From Aquimarina sp. ERC-38 (GTDB taxonomy: Bacteria > Bacteroidota > Bacteroidia > Flavobacteriales > Flavobacteriaceae), in assembly GCF_026222555.1 (NCBI RefSeq), contig NZ_CP098511.1, forward strand, positions 2,523,501 to 2,587,500: 64,000 nt of DNA, read 5' to 3'. The position numbers and the translations under genes are program-made. Under the pieces are notes generated by a model. That model had not been told where the DNA came from, did not search any database, and saw only the letters and a list, made by a program, of their open reading frames with translations. This document shows, piece after piece, positions 46,537 through 56,568 of the stretch. The stretch's first letter is position 1; the number at the start of each line of letters is the position of its first letter.

Positions 46537-47952
46537 TCCTAAAAAGGTTAGAAATCCATTTAGAATTAAAATAAAAAACCCGAAGTCAAAATCAAATTTG
46601 GATTTACTGAAAGTAGAAATTACATAAGATAGTATAGGGGATACAATGGCAACTACTGGTACCCATGTGTCTTTAATCTTCCATTTAGTAAACAGCCCAA
46701 AAGCGTATAAACCAAGCAGCGGACCATAGGTGTATCCGGCAAATACAAATAGTTTTGCAATCACACTCTCGTTTTTAATCACATATTTAAAAACAATAAT
46801 GACCAGGATGAGTATGATAGAGAATAAAATATGAATCTGCTTTCTGATTTTGACCTGATCAGCCTTCTCATATTTTTTTTCAATATTTAAAATATCCAGG
46901 CTAAAGGAGGTGGTTAAAGAAGTCAATGCGCTATCCGCACTACTATAAGCAGCAGCAATCAACCCTAAAATAAAAAATAAAGCAATACCAATTCCAAGTC
47001 CGCTTTGTGTCGCTATATGTGAAAACAATTGATCCTTTTGTGCATCAATTCCATTAATTTCAGCATAATTGGTAAGAAGTAAGCCTAAACTTAAGAAAAC
47101 AAAATTTACAATAGTAAGTACAATAGTAAACCAAAACATGTTTTTTTGTGCATCTTTTAAGCTACGACAGGTTAAATTCTTTTGCATCATATCTTGATCC
47201 AGTCCGGTCATTACGATTGCAATAAATGCTCCTGAAAAAAACTGCTTCCAGAAGTAGCTTGCACTTTTTATATCATCAAAAAAGAAGATTTGAGATAAAT
47301 CACTTTCCATAATATATGGTAGTAAATCCTGAATAGAAATTTGTAAATCCACAGATACATAATAGATCGCTACGCCTACGGCAACCAGCATAAATAAAGT
47401 TTGTAAGGTATCTGTCCAGACAATGGTTTTTATTCCGGATTTAAAGGTGTATAACCAAATCAGTAAAATGGTAATAATTACGGTTAACCAAAAGGGAACA
47501 GAAAGTGCGTCAAAAAGAATACTCTGCAATACATTTGCTACCAGGAACAACCGAAAACTTGCTCCAATCACCCTGGAAATTAAAAAGAAAGAAGCTCCGG
47601 TTTTATAAGAATAGTCGCCAAACCGGGTTTCTAAGTAAGTGTAAATAGAGGTGAGGTTCAATCGATAATACAGGGGTAATAAAACAGTTCCGATTACTAA
47701 ATAACCTAAAATATATCCAAATACCACTTGCATATAACTAAACTGCGAAGCCTCTACCCATCCGGGTACGGATATGAAAGTGACACCGCTTAAAGAAGCC
47801 CCAATCATCCCAAAAGCCACTACATACCAGGGAGATTGACGGTTAGCCTTAAAAAAAGCATCGTTTCCTTCATTTCTACCAGTAAGATAAGAGATTAGAA
47901 TTAATATACTAAAGTATCCGACGATCAGTAGTAATACGTAAATAGGTTGCAT
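46513..47952 (-). CDS. Sodium:solute symporter
   Basis: 479 residues with about 13 hydrophobic segments, typical of the SSS family. Landmarks are GMIGASLSGVTFISVPGWVE near the first helices and LGLIAAAYSSADSALTSLTTSFSLDIL in the sodium-binding region. The substrate cannot be told from the sequence. Last of a run of four - strand genes (lnt, ABC-F, methyltransferase-like, symporter). Confidence 0.9.
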   Translation of the reverse strand: MQPIYVLLLIVGYFSILILISYLTGRNEGNDAFFKANRQSPWYVVAFGMIGASLSGVTFISVPGWVEASQFSYMQVVFGYILGYLVIGTVLLPLYYRLNLTSIYTYLETRFGDYSYKTGASFFLISRVIGASFRLFLVANVLQSILFDALSVPFWLTVIITILLIWLYTFKSGIKTIVWTDTLQTLFMLVAVGVAIYYVSVDLQISIQDLLPYIMESDLSQIFFFDDIKSASYFWKQFFSGAFIAIVMTGLDQDMMQKNLTCRSLKDAQKNMFWFTIVLTIVNFVFLSLGLLLTNYAEINGIDAQKDQLFSHIATQSGLGIGIALFFILGLIAAAYSSADSALTSLTTSFSLDILNIEKKYEKADQVKIRKQIHILFSIILILVIIVFKYVIKNESVIAKLFVFAGYTYGPLLGLYAFGLFTKWKIKDTWVPVVAIVSPILSYVISTFSKSKFDFDFGFFILILNGFLTFLGLILIRSK

Positions 47953-47988
47953 GAAACAGGTTTTAAAAAGGAAAATACGAATTTTGAC

Positions 47989-48549
47989 CTAATACCTAAC
48001 CATAAAATGTTCCTTTACTTGTTGCGGACGTATAAATAGCAAACCTGCATAAAACAAATCAATGGAAACAGTAATTTTAGGCTCCTGAATCCATTCTTGC
48101 CATAGCGAATAACTTTTTTTATTTTGATGAATATTATTAACAAAAACAATCTTATTTTCTAAAACCAAATCAGAAAGTGGTATTTCTAATATTCCTGTAA
48201 CACATTTTTCTCTTAGGTTTAAATAAAAGAGCTCACTTTTTGTAGATGAATTTTGAACATCTACATGAAAACTATTTTGTATATCGTATAAAAATTTTTC
48301 GGGGTTTACTAAACCCGAACAAGTTACCGAATGAATTTTAAGGAAGTTAATGGTCTTTACAAACAATTCTAAGCTTTTATAAGGTGTCTTATTATTCTTT
48401 GCCAGACTCTTTAAATGTAAAATCTCACTTTTAGCTATGGTTTCAGGATATAATCCTTTAGTAACCAGATCGTACACAAAAGGGGAGTGGATACCATGCT
48501 GATTAGTAGAAGCCAAAAGAAATTTTAGATACGAATGAGCAGCAAACAT
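47989..48549 (-). CDS. Methyltransferase-like protein without a SAM-binding core
   Basis: 186 residues. The N-terminus (YLKFLLASTNQHGIHSPFVYDLVTKGLY) and C-terminus (WIQEPKITVSIDLFYAGLLFI, then KEHFMVRY) match, from memory, a flavobacterial family of class I methyltransferases of about 250 residues. The central SAM-binding motifs (an ELGTSLG-type glycine-rich loop) are missing, and the middle is shorter. There is no obvious frameshift remnant, so it may be a degenerate but still expressed homologue. It starts 12 bases after the ABC-F gene. Confidence 0.7.
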   Translation of the reverse strand: MFAAHSYLKFLLASTNQHGIHSPFVYDLVTKGLYPETIAKSEILHLKSLAKNNKTPYKSLELFVKTINFLKIHSVTCSGLVNPEKFLYDIQNSFHVDVQNSSTKSELFYLNLREKCVTGILEIPLSDLVLENKIVFVNNIHQNKKSYSLWQEWIQEPKITVSIDLFYAGLLFIRPQQVKEHFMVRY

Positions 48550-48561
48550 AACCGATTTTTG

Positions 48562-50436
48562 CTAGGCTTTGTCTGCAAGTTCCATCCATCTCATTTCTTT
48601 TTCTTCAATAATATTTGTTATTTTTTGTAGCTCCTTTGATTTCTCCGCAATTTGATTAGGGGTAAGGCCTTCTTCTAAAAATGCGTTTTCTAAAGTAGTT
48701 TTTTCAGTTTCTAATTTTTTTAGCTCCCTTTCTATTTTTGAAAACTCTTTTTGTTCATTAAAAGACATTCCCTCATTAGCATCTTTTTTCCAGGTTTTTT
48801 TAGCTTCTTTTTCAACGGGCGTAGTAGTTACTTCTTTAGGAGCAACATCGGGCGTTCTACTATTTTGATACACCCGGTAATCCGTATAATTCCCTGGAAA
48901 ATCTTCAATCTTACCATTTCCTTTAAAAACAAAAAGGTGATCCACAATTTTATCCATAAAATAACGGTCGTGAGAAACTACCAATAAACAACCTGGAAAA
49001 TCTAAAAGGAAATTTTCCAACACGTTTAACGTAACAATGTCCAGGTCATTAGTAGGTTCATCCAGAATTAAAAAATTAGGATTTTGAATAAGAACCGTAC
49101 ATAAGTACAAGCGTTTACGTTCTCCACCACTTAATTTTTCAACAAAATCGTATTGTTTTTTACGGTCAAAAAGAAAACGCTCTAACAACTGTTGTGCGGA
49201 TATCTGCCTTCCCTTTTTTAATGGAATATATTCCCCAAATTCCTTAATAACTTCTATGACTTTTTGTCCTTCTTTAATTGTAATTCCCTTTTGTGTATAA
49301 TACCCAAACTTAACGGTATCTCCTACGATAACCTTGCCTGAATCTGGCTGGATACCGCCGGTAATTAAATGAAGAAATGTTGATTTACCCGTACCATTTT
49401 TACCAATAATGCCAATACGTTCGCCCTTTTTAAATACATAATCAAACTGGTCTAGTAAAGTAAGATCAGTAAAAGATTTTGAGACTTTATGCAACTCAAG
49501 AATCTTACTCCCTAATCGTTCCATATTAAGCTCGAGCTGTACCGTATGGTCATTACGTCTCTGATGAGCACGCTCTTTTATTTGATGAAAATCTTCAATA
49601 CGGGATTTAGATTTAGTCGTTCTGGCTTTAGGTTGCCTACGCATCCAGTCCAGTTCTTTTTTATAAAGTTGTTTTGCCTTATCTGTTTCAATTTCCTGAT
49701 TAGCAATCCGGGCTTCTTTATTTTGTAAGTAATACGCGTAGTTTCCTTTATAACTATATAATTTTCCGTGGTCTAATTCAATAATTTCATTACACACATT
49801 TTCCAGAAAGTAACGGTCATGAGTCACCATAAATAAGGTAAAATTCTCCTTTGCAAAGTATTCTTCCAGCCATTCGATCATTTCTAAATCCAGGTGATTG
49901 GTAGGCTCATCCAGAAATAGAAGTTCAGGCTTACTTAACAGAATATTTGCCAGTGCCAGTCTTTTTTTCTGTCCGCCGGATAGTTGTTGTACCTTTTGAT
50001 CCAGCTGCTCTAATTTTAACTTGAATAAAATTTGCTTGTATTGCGTTTCAAAATCCCATGCATTTAAAGCATCCATTTTTTCAAAAGCTAATTGGTAATT
50101 TTCAGCATCTTCCGGATTTTCCAGCGCTTTTTCATACTGGTTGATTGCCCGTAAAATTTCGTTATCCGAAGCAAATACCGTTTGTTCAACAGTTAACGTC
50201 GGATCTAGATTCGGCTCCTGGGGCAGAAAAGCAAGCTTTACATCTTTACGAAAAATAACCTGACCTTCGTCCGGTTGGTCATCTCCCGCAATAATTTGTA
50301 ATAATGAAGTTTTTCCGGTACCGTTTTTTGCAACAAAACCTATTTTCTGGCCTTGATTGATACCAAAAGAAATATTTGAAAATAGAATTCGTTCACCAAA
50401 AGATTTGGCTACATTTTCAACCGAAACATAATTCAT
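48562..50436 (-). CDS. ABC-F family ATPase (Uup/EttA type)
   Basis: 624 residues with two ABC domains and no membrane segments. First: AKNGTGKTS, LSGGQKKRLALA, LLFLDEPTNHLD. Second: GKNGTGKST, LSGGERKRLYLC, FLILDEPTNDLD. A charged linker lies between them (YKKELDWMRRQPKARTTKSK), and a C-terminal coiled coil is at about 555-620. ABC-F proteins act on the ribosome; the C-terminal coiled coil fits the Uup branch best. It lies between lnt and the methyltransferase-like gene. Confidence 0.95.
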   Translation of the reverse strand: MNYVSVENVAKSFGERILFSNISFGINQGQKIGFVAKNGTGKTSLLQIIAGDDQPDEGQVIFRKDVKLAFLPQEPNLDPTLTVEQTVFASDNEILRAINQYEKALENPEDAENYQLAFEKMDALNAWDFETQYKQILFKLKLEQLDQKVQQLSGGQKKRLALANILLSKPELLFLDEPTNHLDLEMIEWLEEYFAKENFTLFMVTHDRYFLENVCNEIIELDHGKLYSYKGNYAYYLQNKEARIANQEIETDKAKQLYKKELDWMRRQPKARTTKSKSRIEDFHQIKERAHQRRNDHTVQLELNMERLGSKILELHKVSKSFTDLTLLDQFDYVFKKGERIGIIGKNGTGKSTFLHLITGGIQPDSGKVIVGDTVKFGYYTQKGITIKEGQKVIEVIKEFGEYIPLKKGRQISAQQLLERFLFDRKKQYDFVEKLSGGERKRLYLCTVLIQNPNFLILDEPTNDLDIVTLNVLENFLLDFPGCLLVVSHDRYFMDKIVDHLFVFKGNGKIEDFPGNYTDYRVYQNSRTPDVAPKEVTTTPVEKEAKKTWKKDANEGMSFNEQKEFSKIERELKKLETEKTTLENAFLEEGLTPNQIAEKSKELQKITNIIEEKEMRWMELADKA

Positions 50437-50520
50437 AGAAAGGATCTTATTTTAGAAAAAGTAAAGATATAGCAACTATACCTTCACTCAAAATAAAGCT
50501 TGTAAAATAGCACACTCATT

Positions 50521-52107
50521 TTACAGACCAACTGCTCCTCTCCTTCGGGTTACTGCATATAAGAAAATAAAAACCATCATAAAGATGGCAACTCTGGCCA
50601 GATAATCCCCTGCCTTTACATAAAACGTAATGGTATCATTAGTAAATAAAGAACCGGTTAGAACTCCTTTATCTTTATAAGGCAGAGAAGCTACAATTTC
50701 ACCTTTTTGATTAATAATTGCAGAAATTCCGGTATTGGCGCTTCTGGCAATAGAACGTCGGGTTTCAATAGCCCGTAATTTAGCATAAGCCAGGTGTTGC
50801 TGGTGTCCTTGCGTATTACCCCACCAGGCATCATTGGTAATAATAGATAAAAAGTCAGCACCATTACGAACATAACCCGTCACATATTCGCCATAAACAC
50901 TTTCGTAGCAAATAATCGGGGCAGCACCGATACTATCTCTAGTAAAAAATACTTCTCTGTCATCCTGGGTGGTTTTCTTAGCAACTGTTCCCCCCAGGTC
51001 AATCATAGCATCGCCAAGGATAGGTTTTAAAAATTTTTGATATGGAAAATTTTCAACACCTACCACCAGTTTACTTTTATGGTACAATTCATAGGAATAG
51101 TCAGGTCGTATAAAAAAAGCCGAATTGTAATCGTCAAAATATACACCTTCCTTAAATTCATTGGTTTGCTTCCTGATTTTTTTTTGGTCAGAAAAAACAT
51201 CAATCATCGAAATTCCAGAAAGAAAATAAGATTCCTTTGACCCTTTAATAATCTTATTTGCCGTTCGTTTAGCTTTTGAAAATTCAAACTTACGCAACCG
51301 GTTATTATCTGCAAAGACAGTTTCTGGCGCAATATAGAACTGAATATTATCTTTAGCCAGTGTATCGGTCATTTCAATTAGTAATTTACCTACTACTTTG
51401 TCATTTGTAGCGTATTTTTCAAGGTAAGGATCAATATTAGGCTGTAAAATAGCAACTTGTACCTGATCCCCTTTTTCCTCATAAGAATAAAATAGGAAAA
51501 GGGATAGGAGCATAGGTACAATAATAAAAGAACCATTGGTTAAAGCCGATCTTTTAACAATCGATATATCTCGATGCTGTAAATATAAAAGTAGCGATTT
51601 AAAAATTCTGAAATTTAAAATAAGTATCCATAATGAACCTCCGGAAACCCCCGTATATTCATACCACTGAACCAGTGAAGTAAAATTGGCAAAGCCATTA
51701 CCCAGATTAAGCCAGGGCCAGGAAAACTCCCAGTGTAAATGTAAATATTCAAAACTAAGCCATAGACAGCATAAAAAAATAGCGCTCATTTGAAAACTAA
51801 CCCTTCTGGCTACCACGTGATATAACCAGAATACACTACTCATCAATATAGTATTTGCAATTTCAGCAAACCACATCCCAAAAGCTGTTGAATTATAAAT
51901 CCACCAGGTAGTACTTACATTCCAAACAAAAAAAGCAATAAACGCATATCCGAAAGCTAGTAAAGCATGTTTTTTAGTATCTCTAATTTGCTTTTCAACA
52001 TATAATAAAGGGATAAACCCGAAGAATAATAGTAACGGAAACCCATAGGTAGGCCAGCTTAACGCTAAAATAACTCCTGATAAAAGAGAAAGCAGTATGA
52101 ATCTCAT
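50521..52107 (-). CDS. lnt: Apolipoprotein N-acyltransferase
   Basis: Adds the third acyl chain to lipoproteins at the periplasmic face of the inner membrane. 528 residues: six to seven membrane segments in the first 210 residues, a nitrilase-like domain, and a final membrane segment (about 500-520). The catalytic residues are seen as Glu in YIAPETVF, Lys in YHKSKLVVGVENFPY and Cys in APIICYESVYGEY. First gene of the - strand run. Confidence 0.96.
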   Translation of the reverse strand: MRFILLSLLSGVILALSWPTYGFPLLLFFGFIPLLYVEKQIRDTKKHALLAFGYAFIAFFVWNVSTTWWIYNSTAFGMWFAEIANTILMSSVFWLYHVVARRVSFQMSAIFLCCLWLSFEYLHLHWEFSWPWLNLGNGFANFTSLVQWYEYTGVSGGSLWILILNFRIFKSLLLYLQHRDISIVKRSALTNGSFIIVPMLLSLFLFYSYEEKGDQVQVAILQPNIDPYLEKYATNDKVVGKLLIEMTDTLAKDNIQFYIAPETVFADNNRLRKFEFSKAKRTANKIIKGSKESYFLSGISMIDVFSDQKKIRKQTNEFKEGVYFDDYNSAFFIRPDYSYELYHKSKLVVGVENFPYQKFLKPILGDAMIDLGGTVAKKTTQDDREVFFTRDSIGAAPIICYESVYGEYVTGYVRNGADFLSIITNDAWWGNTQGHQQHLAYAKLRAIETRRSIARSANTGISAIINQKGEIVASLPYKDKGVLTGSLFTNDTITFYVKAGDYLARVAIFMMVFIFLYAVTRRRGAVGL

Positions 52108-52264
52108 GCTTTAGTAGCCTTTAAGGTTAAGAATAAATTATTAAAAGATTCCATAAATAGATTAGTAAATTCTTTTAGCTTCAACAAAAATAAATATTAC
52201 CCTATAAGCAACCTAACAAAGTAAAGATAGTTGTGAACTTTAAAACACTTCCAGGCATAAAGTA

Positions 52265-52300
52265 AAAATGCATCATTTCTAAAAAGAAATGATGCATTTT
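52265..52300 (-). terminator. Terminator of the second sorting-domain protein gene
   Basis: Perfect 16-bp stem: AAAATGCATCATTTCT (52265-52280), loop AAAA, then its complement to 52300. On the - strand a T-run follows. It lies 82 bases after the stop of the gene at 52383, with nothing else recognisable in this stretch. Confidence 0.85.
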
Positions 52301-52382
52301 AAAAAAGCAAACTTAACAAATTTATTGACTTTAAGAATTTCTAGTAATCTTAAAATAAATACGATGCTATTTTTATGAACTG

Positions 52383-54119
52383 CTAGTTTACAACTAACTT
52401 CTTAATAACTGTTTCCTGTGCATTGTTAAACTTAACAATATAATGTCCGGAGCTTAAGCTGGTTAAATTTAAATCATGCGTACCAGAACCTGCACTAACA
52501 ATTTCTTTTAAAACGCTTTTTCCGGCAAGTGTAAAAAACTCAACGATATACTCACTGTTTCCAATAGTTTGAATAGTAGTAATGTCCGTAGCCGGATTTG
52601 GATAAAAAGCAAGTTCGGATAAACTGTCGGTAATTCCATCTTCAGCTATGGCACTTCTGTTAGTACCACCACATCCGGTCAGGTTAGCTCCGTTTAATTT
52701 GACGTTGGATTTATTTTTCTTAAACCAGATATCACCTTTAATATTAATTTGACACGCCTTTAAATTATCGTTAATAATAACATTCTTATTTCCTAAATCT
52801 CCACGGTTAATTACAATTCTACCAGAACTAAATTTACCAGAATAGGTATTTTTAGCCTTTCCTTTTCCTGCATTACCTACATAGAAATCTTCAGCATCTC
52901 TTATTTGAAGTGCTGTTTTCACATTATTTCCTACAGCATTAAATCTGTTCCCATAGATATTGAAATTTCTAGGACCATAGGAATGTACATCACGCTTACA
53001 GGTTTTTCTACTTGACATAAAGGGCCTGTTCTGAGTACATCTGGGACTGGCTTCTGCAAACGAATGTGCTCTACCACCCTTATTATCAAATAGCCTTATT
53101 GGTGTTTCTGTATATCTCTTATATCCCTCTTTTGCGGCAAAGGCAATTCCAAAAAGTCTTTTGATGTTAAAAGTGTTGTTTTTAATAGTAATATTTGTAC
53201 AAAACTGTTCAATATGAAAACAAGCTCCACTTCCTTTTCCGGTAGTACCGCCCCCTTCAAAAGTATTATCTGCAAAGGTTGCTCCTGATACCTGAACCAT
53301 CCCAATATTCCATCGTACGGTAGCACCAAAAAAGTTATTTCGTATAGTAGCATTTAAATCAGTAGATTGTCTATATCGACGTACGCCTTGTTCTCCTGGT
53401 ATCTTATAAAAATCATTTCCACAATCGGATCGGATAGCAACACTATGCTTTCCTGTAAAACGGCTATTTTCAATAACAACCGGACTAGAAAAGGAAGCAA
53501 GTGCATTTTTCTTACCACCTATAAGGTTTCCTTTTCCATCACGTTTGTTAGTTCTCCTGTCAATTAATAAAATTACAGAGTTTCCACTAATGTTACTAAA
53601 GTTACAGCCTTTTACAACCAAACCATCCGTATAGTTTGGTATAGATGGTGATCTTGAAGCAATTCCAATTCCGTTAAAATTCCGCATGTCACAGTTAATG
53701 AATTGAACGTTCTTAGTGTTATTCACATTAACCAGTATTCCGTAACTATTAGAAGATGTGTTACCACCTCCGTCAATAATAATGTTATTAAAACGAACAA
53801 CCCTATTTAGTGTGATCAAATTACCAATCCTATTGGAAGTCACTTTTAGAATGGCTTTTTTATTTGAGTTGTTGCTAGTCTTAAAAACGATTCGTTTACC
53901 GGCAGGAATATTTAATGTTCCCTTCAATCCATAAACCTTGCCTGGTAAAAATTCGATTTCATTATCCTTTGGAGAAAGTGATTTAATAGCGTTCAGGATT
54001 TCCGCTCTGTGGTCTGCATTAGCTCCTTTATAAGGAACTTGTTTTGCATGAACGTATTGAACTGTGACTGCGATTAAGAAGCAGAGCAATACTTTCATTG
54101 AGTTGTTTAATTGTGTCAT
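52383..54119 (-). CDS. Secreted right-handed beta-helix protein with type A sorting domain (T9SS)
   Basis: 578 residues. Signal peptide about 1-25 (cut near VHAKQVPY). Parallel beta-helix repeats run through about 60-480: KRIVFKTSNNSNKKAIL, VRFNNIIIDGGGNTSS, VQFINCDMRNFNG, ITIKNNTFNIKRL. A C-terminal sorting domain follows from about 500 (LAFYPNPATDITTIQT, YIVKFNNAQETVIKKLVVN). The fold is common in polysaccharide lyases, but no active-site motif is identifiable. It shares its design with the protein at 44166-45683 but not obvious sequence identity. Confidence 0.85.
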   Translation of the reverse strand: MTQLNNSMKVLLCFLIAVTVQYVHAKQVPYKGANADHRAEILNAIKSLSPKDNEIEFLPGKVYGLKGTLNIPAGKRIVFKTSNNSNKKAILKVTSNRIGNLITLNRVVRFNNIIIDGGGNTSSNSYGILVNVNNTKNVQFINCDMRNFNGIGIASRSPSIPNYTDGLVVKGCNFSNISGNSVILLIDRRTNKRDGKGNLIGGKKNALASFSSPVVIENSRFTGKHSVAIRSDCGNDFYKIPGEQGVRRYRQSTDLNATIRNNFFGATVRWNIGMVQVSGATFADNTFEGGGTTGKGSGACFHIEQFCTNITIKNNTFNIKRLFGIAFAAKEGYKRYTETPIRLFDNKGGRAHSFAEASPRCTQNRPFMSSRKTCKRDVHSYGPRNFNIYGNRFNAVGNNVKTALQIRDAEDFYVGNAGKGKAKNTYSGKFSSGRIVINRGDLGNKNVIINDNLKACQINIKGDIWFKKNKSNVKLNGANLTGCGGTNRSAIAEDGITDSLSELAFYPNPATDITTIQTIGNSEYIVEFFTLAGKSVLKEIVSAGSGTHDLNLTSLSSGHYIVKFNNAQETVIKKLVVN

Positions 54120-54570
54120 AATATTATAGTTTATAATTATATTTTAAAATTATCATAAACTTTCTTAAAACGACAGGCAGTATGTACTTAAATATAGACT
54201 AAATGGTTAAGGATGTATGACAAATGTACTTTTTGTAAAATGCCAATAATCTAGAAATGAATAGGTATATTAAAGATACATTAGCAAAAGGTTTATATTA
54301 ATTTGAGGAGAAGAATCCCGGTAGACAAGATTAGGATTGACTTTATATGCTAACAATCTGAAAATTTAAAATATTTTACCAACAGATTGAGATATGATTA
54401 TCTGCTCATAAAGCTATTCAGTGATAGAAATTAAAGATTTGTTATAGAAGGATAATTTCTAATGATCTTAATTCGTAGTATGACAAAAGCTTTATCAAAA
54501 AAGTATAGAATTAGAAATATTTATGAAGATGTAAGACTAAGGAAGGTTTGTTTAGAACTTAAAATCATAT
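54120..54570. other. Intergenic region, 451 bases
   Basis: Lies between the PorV-like gene and the beta-helix gene, both on the - strand. It contains the promoter at 54221-54228 and otherwise AT-rich sequence with no hairpin strong enough to call and no coding frame. Confidence 0.5.
54221..54228 (-). promoter_or_regulatory. Promoter -7 element of the beta-helix gene
   Basis: On the - strand TACATTTG (54228-54221) matches TAnnTTTG. A TTGG lies about 15 bases upstream, shorter than usual for a -33 element. The leader would be about 95 bases. Confidence 0.45.
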
Positions 54571-55683
54571 TTAAAAATTCTTCTTTGAAAAAATACTCCA
54601 ATCCACTTTTAAAGAAAAAATGTTTGAATAGATAGCAGCACTTTGATCTCCTATGTCTGTAAGAGCATAATCGATAGAAATTCCTTTATAATGAAAACCA
54701 ACTCCAAAATTCGGTTGAAAGCCAATCTCATTCGTACCGTCGAATTGTTGAATGTTTTGAAAATTACCTACACCGCCCCTTAAAAAAATCAATTTATTGT
54801 AATCCAGTTGAAAACCGAAAGCAGGAACCGCACTAAAACTTGAAGTGGATATGATATCATTAGTTTCAGCAAATCGTACGTTCATATTAAGTTCAGCTAA
54901 TAATTCAAATTTATTGCTGATCTCAAAATATTTTGCTGCCCCAAGTTGTAATTTTGGTAGCGTAATCTCTGTAGTCTCCGGTAATTCCTGATCTCTTAAT
55001 TGTTCGATTTCTTCTTCATCCGGAGTGCCGTTACCATTTAAATCTCCTATTGCAAAATCTTCTATACTCCAGGTATTATAAGTTGTAGTAACATCCCTGA
55101 CCATTAATCCAAAACGCCAGGAGTTTACAGCATATTGGATACCAAGGTCAAAACCAAATCCCCAAGCTGAAGCAAAATCACCAATTACCCGTCGAATTAC
55201 TTTTGCATTAGCTCCATAAGATAATCCGTCCCAACGAGTAGTTCGGGCATAAGAAAAAGTAAAAGCATAATCTGCCGCCGAAAATAAATTAATCCGAGTG
55301 TAGTCTATATTTCCATCCGCATCTACCAGGCTGGTTGTATCTAAAATATCATCAACTCCAAACCGAATGATAGAAATCCCCAAAGCACTACGTTCATCTA
55401 TAGGCATGGCGTAACCCAGGTAATCATAATTGGCAATATTAGCAAAGTATGCCGCGTGCATAAAAGAAATTTGATTATCCTCAAGCAACGTTAAACCGGC
55501 CGGATTCCAGTACCCGGAGTTGACATCCTCAGAAGTGGCAACCACAGCATTAGCCATTCCTAACGCTGCCGCATCTACACCAATATTTAAAAATTCGTTA
55601 GAATATTTACGAGTAGTCTGTGCGGTCAAAGAATAGAAACAGGTAAGAATAAATATAATCGCAACTTTATTCAACCTTAACAA
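54571..55683 (-). CDS. PorV/PorQ family outer-membrane protein
   Basis: 370 residues with a signal peptide (cut near LTAQTTRK) and the family start YSNEFLNIGVDAAALGMANAVVA, then DVNSGYWNPAGLTLL. The remainder is a FadL-like beta barrel. PorV shuttles cargo from the type IX translocon to the attachment complex; this one resembles PorV-type paralogues. An insertion near 225 carries a calcium-binding-like loop (DLNGNGTPDEEE). It is divergent from pssA. Confidence 0.85.
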   Translation of the reverse strand: MLRLNKVAIIFILTCFYSLTAQTTRKYSNEFLNIGVDAAALGMANAVVATSEDVNSGYWNPAGLTLLEDNQISFMHAAYFANIANYDYLGYAMPIDERSALGISIIRFGVDDILDTTSLVDADGNIDYTRINLFSAADYAFTFSYARTTRWDGLSYGANAKVIRRVIGDFASAWGFGFDLGIQYAVNSWRFGLMVRDVTTTYNTWSIEDFAIGDLNGNGTPDEEEIEQLRDQELPETTEITLPKLQLGAAKYFEISNKFELLAELNMNVRFAETNDIISTSSFSAVPAFGFQLDYNKLIFLRGGVGNFQNIQQFDGTNEIGFQPNFGVGFHYKGISIDYALTDIGDQSAAIYSNIFSLKVDWSIFSKKNF

Positions 55684-55800
55684 TTTTTTACAAATATCTT
55701 ACTATTTTTTTATTTTATAAACTTTATTTCCATGTTCATATTGTATTCGACAATGATTTAGACGAAAATTGTTTACTACATTTACTAAAAATTTGGTTTT

Positions 55801-56568
55801 ATGCAATTAAAAAAACAAATTCCTAATTTTATTACTCTTTTAAACCTGTTTAGCGGATGTATCGCAGTATTGTTTGCTGTACAAGGGCAATTGCCCTTAG
55901 CTGCTGCATTTGCCCTGTTAGGGATTGTATTTGATTTTTTTGACGGATTGGCAGCTAGAGCCCTGCAAGCCTATAGTGAATTGGGGTTACAATTAGATTC
56001 GCTAGCAGACGCCGTTACCAGCGGAGTAGTACCCGGGATTGTGATGTATCAGCTACTAACCCGTTCGTTTGGACAACCGTTCTATATAGATTCGGGAAAC
56101 TGGCAGGAAGCGCAGGTTTATACTAGTTTTGATATTTCCTATGTATCCTTTTTCGGTTTATGTATCACTTTAGCCTCTGCCTACCGTCTGGCTAAGTTTA
56201 ATATTGATACCCGACAGACCGATAGTTTTATCGGCCTCCCCACTCCGGCAAATACTCTATTAATTCTAAGTTTACCTTTAATTTTAGAATATCAACCGTC
56301 CGCAATAGTCACTAGTATAATAGAAAATAAAATAGTACTTCTATTAATAACCATAATCAGTTGCTATCTCTTGAATGCCGAAATAAAATTATTTGCCTTA
56401 AAATTTAAAACCTGGGGTTTTAAAGAAAATGCGATGCGCTACGTATTTTTAATTTTATGTTTAGGTTTATTAATAACACTTAAATTTATAGCAATACCCA
56501 TTATTATCCTACTTTACATCATATTTTCTGCGGTGTATAGTTTTAGGAATAGGGGAGTAGTAGTTTAA
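55801..56568 (+). CDS. pssA: CDP-diacylglycerol-serine O-phosphatidyltransferase
   Basis: Makes phosphatidylserine, precursor of phosphatidylethanolamine. 255 residues with about eight hydrophobic segments. The CDP-alcohol phosphotransferase motif is complete: DGLAARALQAYSELGLQLDS followed by LAD, with the spacing DGxxAR-x8-G-x3-D-x3-D. Its stop overlaps that of the convergent lptB gene by four bases. Confidence 0.95.
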   Translation: MQLKKQIPNFITLLNLFSGCIAVLFAVQGQLPLAAAFALLGIVFDFFDGLAARALQAYSELGLQLDSLADAVTSGVVPGIVMYQLLTRSFGQPFYIDSGNWQEAQVYTSFDISYVSFFGLCITLASAYRLAKFNIDTRQTDSFIGLPTPANTLLILSLPLILEYQPSAIVTSIIENKIVLLLITIISCYLLNAEIKLFALKFKTWGFKENAMRYVFLILCLGLLITLKFIAIPIIILLYIIFSAVYSFRNRGVVV

